From: Polyangiaceae bacterium
Lineage (GTDB): Bacteria > Myxococcota_A > Polyangia > Polyangiales > Polyangiaceae
Direction: 5' to 3'
Length of the DNA: 37,867 nucleotides
Assembly: GCA_029941785.1 (NCBI GenBank)
Contig: JAPYTK010000018.1
Span: forward strand, 1 to 37,867
A model generated the notes under the pieces. That model searched no databases and was not told the origin of the DNA. It worked only from the letters and a program-made list of their open reading frames with translations. Below are positions 31,582-37,867 of the stretch, piece by piece. Position numbers and translations under genes: made by a program. Every line of letters begins with the position of its first letter. Position 1 is the first letter of the stretch.

Positions 31582-32985
31582 ATGTTTGACAAGGTGTTGA
31601 TTGCAAATCGCGGTGAAATTGCCTGTCGGGTGATCCGCAGTTGCCGAAAACTCGGGGTCAAGACGGTCGCGGTCTATTCAGAGGCGGACGCGACGGCGCC
31701 GCACGTCAAACTGGCCGATGAAGCTGTCGCCATCGGACCACCCGCCGTGCGCGAGAGTTACTTGCGGATCGATCGGATCATTGCCGCGGCCCGAGAGACC
31801 GGCGCGCAAGCGGTTCACCCAGGCTACGGATTGCTCAGCGAAAATGCCAACTTTGCCCGCGCGCTCGAAAAAGAGGGGATTACGTTTGTTGGACCAACGC
31901 CAGCGGTGCTCGATCAATTTGGCGACAAACTGATGGCTCGTCATTTTGCGCGAGAGGCGGGAGTGCAGCCACCGCCAGGGACAGACGACGCGATCGACGC
32001 CGGCGACGAGGCCCGGTTGATCGCCGAGGCCGAGCGCATCGGTTACCCGTTGCTGGTGAAAGCGGTGGGTGGTGGCGGCGGGATCGGCATGAAGATCGTG
32101 AAAAGGGAAAAGACCCTCATACGAGCGGTCGAGAGTTGTGCCGACCGTGGTGCCGCATCCTTCGGGGATGCGCGGGTGTACCTCGAACGGTACGTGTCCT
32201 CGCCGAAGCACATCGAGGTTCAGATCCTCGCCGATGCTCACGGTACGGTTCTCGCCCTGGGTGACCGCGAATGCAGCATGCAGCGTCGCCATCAGAAGGT
32301 GATCGAGGAGGCTCCCTCTGCGGCGCCCATCTTCGCCGGTGAGGAGGGGGACCGCAGGCGGGCGGTTTTGCACAAGGCTGCGGTGAGGTTGGCGAAAGAA
32401 GCGGGTTACGTCGGCGCCGGCACGGTCGAATTTGTCGCCAGCGAGGAGGGCGAATTGTTCTTCCTGGAGGTTAACGCTCGGCTTCAGGTGGAACACCCCG
32501 TCACAGAGATGTGCGCCGGCATCGACCTGGTTGAACAGCAACTGCGCGTGGCGAGTGGCGAGGCCCTGCAGCCTGATCTCTTCGCGAAGGGCCTCAGCGG
32601 TCACGCGATCGAGGCGCGCATCTACGCCGAGGATCCCGCCAAGCGTTTCGCGCCGCAGCCGGGCCATATCGATCGACTCGTCTGGCCAGGCGAGCGGCCC
32701 GGTCTACGTATCGATAGCGGCATCGAGGAAGGACAAGAAGTCTCGCCCTATTACGATCCCTTGCTTGCGAAAGTTGTGGTCCACGGTCCCGACCGGGCCA
32801 CGGCGATCGAGAATCTCGCCGCCGCGCTCGCCGAGACCACGATCGAGCTCACCGGTGCGATGGGACCGGCAAAGACGAACACTTCGTTCTGTCGCGAACT
32901 GCTGCTGTCCGATCGTTTTGGTGATGCGAGTTACGACACCGCAGTGGCCGAGACGATGGCAAAAGCATTTGTCCACTTGAGTTGA
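31582..32985 (+). CDS. accC: Biotin carboxylase (acetyl-CoA carboxylase subunit AccC)
   Basis: A 467-residue ATP-grasp enzyme that carboxylates biotin on a carrier protein, the first step of acetyl-CoA carboxylase. Features are FDKVLIANRGEIACRVIRSC, YGLLSENANFA, the ATP-binding KAVGGGGGIGMKIV loop, MQRRHQKVIEEAPS and the catalytic EVNARLQVEHPVTEM. The loop has Ile where E. coli AccC has Arg (GGGGRGM). The ATG at 31582 matches the family start. No biotin carrier gene (accB) lies next to it, so it could serve another biotin-dependent carboxylase. The stop is 11 bases before the phosphoglucomutase start. Confidence 0.9.
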   Translation: MFDKVLIANRGEIACRVIRSCRKLGVKTVAVYSEADATAPHVKLADEAVAIGPPAVRESYLRIDRIIAAARETGAQAVHPGYGLLSENANFARALEKEGITFVGPTPAVLDQFGDKLMARHFAREAGVQPPPGTDDAIDAGDEARLIAEAERIGYPLLVKAVGGGGGIGMKIVKREKTLIRAVESCADRGAASFGDARVYLERYVSSPKHIEVQILADAHGTVLALGDRECSMQRRHQKVIEEAPSAAPIFAGEEGDRRRAVLHKAAVRLAKEAGYVGAGTVEFVASEEGELFFLEVNARLQVEHPVTEMCAGIDLVEQQLRVASGEALQPDLFAKGLSGHAIEARIYAEDPAKRFAPQPGHIDRLVWPGERPGLRIDSGIEEGQEVSPYYDPLLAKVVVHGPDRATAIENLAAALAETTIELTGAMGPAKTNTSFCRELLLSDRFGDASYDTAVAETMAKAFVHLS

Positions 32986-32996
32986 TCGGAGACGGC

Positions 32997-34748
32997 ATGG
33001 TGAAGGGATTGGTTGCACAGGTGGAGCGCTGGATTGAGTCGGACCCTGAGGAGGGTACCCGCCAAGAACTACGGGCCTTGCTCGACGCCGGGGACGCTCG
33101 ACTGGCCGATCGTTTCGCCGGACCTTTGGTGTTCGGGACGGCTGGCTTGCGGGGGATCATCGGAGCCGGTGAGACTCGCATGAACGTCGCCGTCGTCCGG
33201 CGGGCGACAGCCGGTCTAGGGGCCTACCTGTTGGAGCACGTCAGCGACGCCCGAGCGCGAGGCGTGGTGATCGGCTATGACGGGCGGCGAAAGAGCCTGA
33301 CCTTTGCTGAGCAGACGGCGGCGGTTCTGTTGGCAGCGGGTTTGCGCGTGTACTTGTCAAAGGGAGTTTGTCCGACCCCGGTGGTTGCCTTTGGCGTCCT
33401 AAAATACGAGGCGGCGGCGGGCGTGATGGTTACGGCGAGTCACAATCCACCGGAATACAACGGGTTCAAGGTCTATGCGGAGAACGGAGCGCAGATCATC
33501 TCGCCGGTGGATCAACACATCGCCAAAGGCATCGAAGAGTCGGGGCCGGCACGGTCCATCGGCGTGGCCAACTTGGCCGAGGCGGTCGACGAAGGCAGGC
33601 TGAGGTATTTCGGTGAGGATCTCGACGACGCTTACTGCGAGGCGGTGGGCGATCTCGTGCCGAGGGGAACCGGAGATCGGGGCTTGTCGATTGTGTACAC
33701 GGCGCTTCACGGGGTCGGTGATCCCCTGGTTCGAAGGACGCTGGCCGAGGCCGGGTTTCAGCGCGTGAGGAGCGTGGCTGAGCAGGCCAAACCTGATGGA
33801 TCTTTTCCGACGGTGGCCTTTCCCAATCCCGAAGAGCCGGGTGCGATGGACCTGGTCACGGCATTGGCTGTTCGCGAAGATGCAGCGCTGGTGCTCGCCA
33901 ACGACCCGGATGCGGATCGACTGTCGGCTTGTGTCCGGACGCAGGTCGGCGCCTACCAGCAGTTGAGCGGCAATCAGGTGGGGGTGCTCTTGGGCCACTA
34001 CCTGATGGAGCGCGATCGAGCTGTTGGTGACGACTCGAGGGGCCAGGCTTTGGTGATCACGACGATTGTTTCTTCTCCTTGGCTGGGATGCATCGCCCAA
34101 GATCTCGACGTGGCCTACGACGAGACACTGACCGGATTCAAGTGGGTCGCCAACTGCGCGATGACCCGGGAGCGAGAACACGGGCAGCGATTTCTATTCG
34201 GCTATGAGGAAGCCCTTGGGTACACCATAGGGACCGTCGCGAGGGACAAGGATGGCATTGGGGCCGCGCTTGTGCTGTCCGTGTTGGCGGCCCAGCTGCA
34301 TGCTCAGGGCCTCACCTTGCTCGACGAACTCGAGCGGATTGCGCGTCGCCATGGGTTGTTTGCCAGCAAGCAACGAAGCCTCCGCTTCGAAGGCGCCGAG
34401 GGGGCGCTACAAATGGAAGCCGTGATGCAACGTCTTCGCGACGAAACGCCAAGCGCTCTGGCAGGGTTTGCTATCGAAGCGGTGACCGATTGTCAGGCTG
34501 GGACTCGAAGGACGAACGGGCAGAGCGAGTCGATCGCCCTTCCGAAAAGCAACGTGATCATCCTGGGGTTGGCCGAGGGACACCGCGTGATCGCGCGGCC
34601 TAGCGGGACGGAGCCCAAAATGAAGCTGTACTTCGACGTGCGGGAACAACTCGCGGATGGACAGAGCTTGGCTGACGCCCAGGAGAGGGCCGATGCGACG
34701 ATTGAGCGGCTCGAGGGAGAGCTGCTCGAACTCCTCGGTTTGAGCTAG
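32997..34748 (+). CDS. Phosphoglucomutase/phosphomannomutase
   Basis: A 583-residue alpha-D-phosphohexomutase of the longer PGM2/PgcA-like type, interconverting hexose 1- and 6-phosphates for sugar-nucleotide and wall-polymer synthesis. All four active-site motifs are intact: the phosphoserine loop VTASHNPPEYNG, the metal-binding DPDADR, the sugar-binding GYEEALGY and the phosphate-binding RPSGTEPKMK. FGTAGLRG near the N-terminus is also typical. The ATG at 32997 has GGAG five bases upstream; a TTG at 32982 overlapping the accC stop is a less likely start. Its TAG shares the tetranucleotide CTAG with the stop of the convergent gene. Confidence 0.92.
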   Translation: MVKGLVAQVERWIESDPEEGTRQELRALLDAGDARLADRFAGPLVFGTAGLRGIIGAGETRMNVAVVRRATAGLGAYLLEHVSDARARGVVIGYDGRRKSLTFAEQTAAVLLAAGLRVYLSKGVCPTPVVAFGVLKYEAAAGVMVTASHNPPEYNGFKVYAENGAQIISPVDQHIAKGIEESGPARSIGVANLAEAVDEGRLRYFGEDLDDAYCEAVGDLVPRGTGDRGLSIVYTALHGVGDPLVRRTLAEAGFQRVRSVAEQAKPDGSFPTVAFPNPEEPGAMDLVTALAVREDAALVLANDPDADRLSACVRTQVGAYQQLSGNQVGVLLGHYLMERDRAVGDDSRGQALVITTIVSSPWLGCIAQDLDVAYDETLTGFKWVANCAMTREREHGQRFLFGYEEALGYTIGTVARDKDGIGAALVLSVLAAQLHAQGLTLLDELERIARRHGLFASKQRSLRFEGAEGALQMEAVMQRLRDETPSALAGFAIEAVTDCQAGTRRTNGQSESIALPKSNVIILGLAEGHRVIARPSGTEPKMKLYFDVREQLADGQSLADAQERADATIERLEGELLELLGLS

Positions 34749-35563
34749 CGTCCGCCGCGTCGCGTCGCGGGTTGATTGTTGGTGTCGCGCCGGGGCGCGG
34801 CTCCGGGACGCGCAGCGGGCGGCTTGCCCTTGCCCCTCCGCGCTTTGCCGTTGCGCTTGACGGGGCCTCGGATAGGCACGCGGCCCTTCGGGCATACGAT
34901 GAAGTTGCCGCCAGCAGGTTTCGCTTGTCCGCGTCCTACGAAAATACGGGCCGGCTTATTGCGGGGCCGACCCAGCACCAAGTCGAACTTGACGCAGCCG
35001 TTGTCTTTGGCCGCGAAGGTGAAGCCGTCCGCGTGTCCTTTGGTCTTGAAGGAGAAAGCCCAACCGGGCTTGTCGAGCCAGAGCTGGTCACGTAGCTCGA
35101 CGCGATTCGGATCGAATCCGCTGAGCACGGAGGTCATGCTTTGAACGTGGCCTTGGAAGTGCCGCAACAACCTTGCGGTCGTCGTTCGCACGCGCCACCG
35201 GCCACGGGGGCCTTGCCAAATCCAATAGGCGGCTGGTGCGCCAGGGCGGAAACCATCTGGGCGTCCCGTACCCACGCCCGGGGCCATCACATAGGGTCGG
35301 GCGGAACTGCGTGGAGGCGAACGGCGCGGAGGTTGCGTGACGAGCCGCGGCGCGGGGCGTACGCGCGTCTTGGCTTTTGTCTTGGCCACGCGGCGGGGAG
35401 GCGCCGCTTTCTTCGGTCGGCGCATGCGGCGGGGTCGCTTGTGCCTCGGCCGATGTTCAGATGCGTGATCGGCGGGGTCGTCGGCGTCGTTGACGTGAAC
35501 GACGCAGTTGGGCAGGAAAGCGAGGCAAGAGAGCAAGGTGGCGGCTCGAAGGAAGTTACGCAT
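34745..35563 (-). CDS. Basic, proline/arginine-rich lipoprotein of unknown function
   Basis: A 272-residue protein starting at the ATG at 35563, which has GGAGAA six bases upstream. A signal peptide (RAATLLSCLAFLPNC) allows lipidation at C20, although Asn at -1 is unusual and C13 is an alternative. Residues about 35-90 are very rich in Arg, Lys and Pro and are surely disordered. A compact region follows (about 95-225, with YWIWQGPRGRWRVRTTT and the pair WLDKPGWAFSF, CVKFDLVLG). The tail is again basic. I recognise no family. Binding to anionic polymers such as lipopolysaccharide or DNA would suit the charge but is a guess. It lies 98 bases after rlmN on the same strand. Confidence 0.75.
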   Translation of the reverse strand: MRNFLRAATLLSCLAFLPNCVVHVNDADDPADHASEHRPRHKRPRRMRRPKKAAPPRRVAKTKAKTRVRPAPRLVTQPPRRSPPRSSARPYVMAPGVGTGRPDGFRPGAPAAYWIWQGPRGRWRVRTTTARLLRHFQGHVQSMTSVLSGFDPNRVELRDQLWLDKPGWAFSFKTKGHADGFTFAAKDNGCVKFDLVLGRPRNKPARIFVGRGQAKPAGGNFIVCPKGRVPIRGPVKRNGKARRGKGKPPAARPGAAPRRDTNNQPATRRGGR

Positions 35564-35661
35564 AGGGGATTCTCCAGAAAGCAGCTGACCATTCCGCGTG
35601 CATGTCGTCAAGGACAGAGCTGGACTGAGCCAAGGCGGACCGCTAGGGCGGACGCTGCGCT

Positions 35662-36855
35662 CTACTCTTTGGGCTGGCTCCGGAGAAAACGGACGTTGGG
35701 TTCGGCGCCCTCCAAGGCGAGTTGGCCGCATGCCGCGGAGACATCATCGCCGCGGCGGCGCCGAACGAAACACAGCAGCCCCGCATTCCTCAACACGGCT
35801 TGAAAGCGGCTCACGCGGCCGTCTGTGGGCGGGCCCAGGTCGGAATGCGCGATGGGGTTCATGGGGATGAGGTTGACCTTGACGCGCAGCTTGCTGAGCA
35901 GTGAGCTGAGCGCCCGTGCGTCTTCGACGCTATCGTTGTGACCAGCGACCAGCGTGTATTCGATGGTGATGTTCCGTCGGCGCCTGAGCGGATATCGCCG
36001 CAGGGACGCCATCAATGCCTTCAGCGGGTAGCGGTCATTGATGGGCATGAGCGCGGAGCGTTTCGCGTCGTCGGCTTGATGAAGGGAGATTGCCAGGCCG
36101 ATCCGACCTTCGAAGTGTGCGCCGAGGCGGTCGATTTCCGGCACCAGGCCTGACGTTGATACGGTGATGCGGCGTGCTGCCAAGCCGAGACCGTCGGGGT
36201 GGATCATCAGCTCGATGGCGCGCACGGTCGCCTCGAAATTGTGCAGGGGTTCACCCATGCCCATGAACACGACGTTTCGCAGGTGTTGTTGCGGAGGCAA
36301 GCTTCGGCGGCCCGCGATGACCTGCGCGATGATTTCTGCCGCGCTGAGGTGGCGCTTCAGGCCAGCGATGCCACTCGCGCAGAATACGCAGCCCATCGCG
36401 CAGCCGACCTGGCTCGAGATGCATTGCGTGACGGCGATGCGGGGGAGGGTGGGAGCCTCCGGGCTGGCCGACTCGTCCTCGGCTGCGGCGTCGTCCTCGT
36501 CCTCGTCCTCGTCCTCGGCTGCGGCTGCGGCGTCGGCGTCGTGGACGCGCGCCGAGGCAGGCAAGAGAACCGTTTCAATGGTGCTTTCGTCAGCGAGGCG
36601 CAAGAGCAGCTTGCTCGTTCCGTCCTCCGAAGGGTGCACGTGGCTCAGCCTGAGAGGATCGGCGAGGCCCGCGGCGGTCAGTTCGCGCCGCAAATTCTTG
36701 GGCAAATTGCTCATCTGCTCGGGGTCGAGCACCCCCCGCTTGTGGATCCACGCGAAGATCTGGTCCCCGCGAAAGCCCCGTTCTCCGCGAGCGGTCAGCC
36801 ACTCGCGCCATTCTCCAGGCAGGCGTTGCACTGGATGCTGTGATTCGACAGTCAC
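35662..36855 (-). CDS. rlmN: 23S rRNA/tRNA adenine-C2 methyltransferase RlmN
   Basis: RlmN (397 residues) is a radical-SAM enzyme that methylates A2503 of 23S rRNA and A37 of some tRNAs. The iron-sulphur motif CX3CX2C is C152, C156 and C159 (GCAMGCVFCASG). C145 and the late cysteine in SAACGQL are the two other conserved cysteines of the mechanism. VVFMGMGEPLHN and ITVSTSGLVPEI are typical. Between the N-terminal accessory domain and the catalytic domain lies an acidic/alanine insert (about 103-135) absent from usual family members, encoded partly by a hexanucleotide repeat. The start is a GTG at 36855. Confidence 0.95.
   Translation of the reverse strand: MTVESQHPVQRLPGEWREWLTARGERGFRGDQIFAWIHKRGVLDPEQMSNLPKNLRRELTAAGLADPLRLSHVHPSEDGTSKLLLRLADESTIETVLLPASARVHDADAAAAAEDEDEDEDDAAAEDESASPEAPTLPRIAVTQCISSQVGCAMGCVFCASGIAGLKRHLSAAEIIAQVIAGRRSLPPQQHLRNVVFMGMGEPLHNFEATVRAIELMIHPDGLGLAARRITVSTSGLVPEIDRLGAHFEGRIGLAISLHQADDAKRSALMPINDRYPLKALMASLRRYPLRRRRNITIEYTLVAGHNDSVEDARALSSLLSKLRVKVNLIPMNPIAHSDLGPPTDGRVSRFQAVLRNAGLLCFVRRRRGDDVSAACGQLALEGAEPNVRFLRSQPKE
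36493..36516 (-). repeat. Hexanucleotide repeat inside rlmN
   Basis: Four perfect tandem copies of GTCCTC (plus strand), flanked by imperfect GTCGTC and GCTGCG units. On the coding strand it reads GAGGAC, encoding alternating Glu-Asp. Because the unit is six bases, gain or loss of copies keeps the frame and changes only the insert length. Confidence 0.85.
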
Positions 36856-36901
36856 GCTTGACGGCTAGCACACCCCCGCGCTTCATACTATCAAGGCGCT
36901 T

Positions 36902-37867
36902 GTGCGCCGCTTCATGATCGTTCCGCCGCTCTTCCTGTTGTCCGGGGGAACGGCTTTGCTTTACCAGGTCGCCTTCGGAAAGAAGCTGGCGACGATTTTT
37001 GGGGCGACGGCCTACGCCGTCTCGGCGGTGTTGACCGCTTTCATGGCGGGACTCGCCTTGGGCTCGCATCTCGGGGGAAAATACGGGAAACACGTGCGCC
37101 GGCCCCTGGTGGCCTACGGCGTTGCCGAAATCGTCGTCGGAGCCATTTGTGTGCTCACTCCGAGTAGCTTCGAGGCTGTGACCTCCGCCTACCTCGCGCT
37201 CGCACGCAGCGCGCCGGCGTCTCTCCCGTTTCTATCTGCGCTCCGCACCGTCTTGACGATGCTCGTCGTGGCCGTTCCCACGGTGGCAATGGGGTTGACC
37301 CTTCCCTTTCTCGCGAAGGCCGTGGCGGGTGAACGGGTGAGTGAAACAGAAACCGAGCGGTCTCGCCGACGCCTGACCTTGCTGTACGCCGTGAACACCG
37401 CGGGCGGAGCGTTCGGAGCGCTTGTTGCCGCCTACTTCGTCATTCCGAGTTTGGGCCTGTACGCTACGATGCGGGCCGCAGCGCTCGTCAATTTCGCCAT
37501 CGGCGGCCTGGCGATTTGGGTGGGCCGCGACCCCGCGTGGGCGATTGAGCAGGCGCCCGCCGTGGAGGCTGACGATAAGCCAGAACAACCGGAGGCCGAC
37601 CACGAGTCGCTCGTGGACTCGAGCGAGCCGGGCTGGATTCTCGGCCTCGTGGCGTGTGCGTCGGGCCTCTTGGTCTTCAGCGCCGAGGTCGTGGACACTC
37701 ATTTGCTCACCTTGCTGATCGGAAACAGCGCCTACGCTTTCGGATTGATGCTCGCCGCTTTTCTCAGTTGTCTGAGCATCGGTGCGGCCCTCGCCTCGTC
37801 TGTGGATCGCAAGCTCGGCCGGCATGCCTTGCCCGTCACGCTGCTCGCAAGCGGCGTCGTTTCGCTC
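36902..37867 (+). CDS. Spermidine-synthase-like membrane protein, cut by the window edge
   Basis: Open from a GTG at 36902 (AAGG five bases upstream; ATG at 36914 is an alternative) through the last base, 322 codons without a stop. The N-terminal PPLFLLSGGTALLYQVAFG, then TAYAVSAVLTAFMAGLALGS, matches the membrane part of fused MFS/spermidine-synthase-type proteins common in Myxococcota and related bacteria. About eight hydrophobic segments are visible, with a charged acidic loop (EADDKPEQPEADHESL) near residue 230. The methyltransferase-like catalytic part, if present, would lie beyond the window. The gene is divergent from rlmN, with only 46 bases between starts. Confidence 0.85.
   Translation, partial: MRRFMIVPPLFLLSGGTALLYQVAFGKKLATIFGATAYAVSAVLTAFMAGLALGSHLGGKYGKHVRRPLVAYGVAEIVVGAICVLTPSSFEAVTSAYLALARSAPASLPFLSALRTVLTMLVVAVPTVAMGLTLPFLAKAVAGERVSETETERSRRRLTLLYAVNTAGGAFGALVAAYFVIPSLGLYATMRAAALVNFAIGGLAIWVGRDPAWAIEQAPAVEADDKPEQPEADHESLVDSSEPGWILGLVACASGLLVFSAEVVDTHLLTLLIGNSAYAFGLMLAAFLSCLSIGAALASSVDRKLGRHALPVTLLASGVVSL

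Noticed and set aside
31678-32667. 329-residue minus-strand frame opposite the biotin carboxylase
   Set aside because: It has no recognisable domain and lies fully antisense to a gene with complete catalytic motifs.

Overview
The window is GC-rich, densely coded bacterial DNA. It contains a large type VI secretion system (T6SS) locus followed by housekeeping genes. The GC bias at third codon positions, frequent GTG/TTG starts, many lipoproteins and the T6SS layout suggest a myxobacterial or other deltaproteobacterial (Myxococcota-like) chromosome. This is inference; no rRNA or other taxonomic marker is present. There is no tRNA, rRNA, insertion sequence or CRISPR array that I can support. No stretch longer than 300 bases lacks a gene.

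Layout. The left edge carries the charged 3' tail of a possible cut gene, then a lipoprotein of unknown function. On the minus strand comes tssE-tssF-tssG (baseplate), with a second unknown lipoprotein divergent from tssE. Then come a PAP2-like exported protein and an FHA-domain protein (TagH/Fha type), both on the minus strand. From about 7.6 to 24.1 kb all genes run on the plus strand: a LysM lytic transglycosylase, clpV (tssH), tssJ, tssK, tssL, tssM, tagF, tssA, tssB and tssC. After a strong hairpin terminator there is a minus-strand pair: a protein that looks like TssB fused to TssC, and an 894-residue protein with two glycosyltransferase family 4 domains. From 29.3 kb the content changes to primary metabolism: homoserine dehydrogenase, glutamate racemase, biotin carboxylase, phosphoglucomutase, a basic lipoprotein of unknown function, rlmN, and the start of a spermidine-synthase-like membrane protein that runs off the window.

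How the genes work together. TssJLM form the membrane complex and TssEFGK the baseplate. TssA organises assembly, TssB/TssC form the contractile sheath and ClpV disassembles it. The FHA protein and TagF point to post-translational control, and the transglycosylase could open peptidoglycan for the membrane complex. Hcp, VgrG, PAAR, and the PpkA kinase and PppA phosphatase are absent from the window and must lie elsewhere if the system works.

The most unusual element is the fused TssB-TssC-like protein, which sits beside a normal tssBC pair. Its N-terminus carries a 20-residue motif twice. The two copies differ almost only at silent positions, which points to selection on the peptide. It is followed 41 bases later by the double glycosyltransferase. 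Together they look like an accessory sheath/glycosylation module that I cannot match to a described system.
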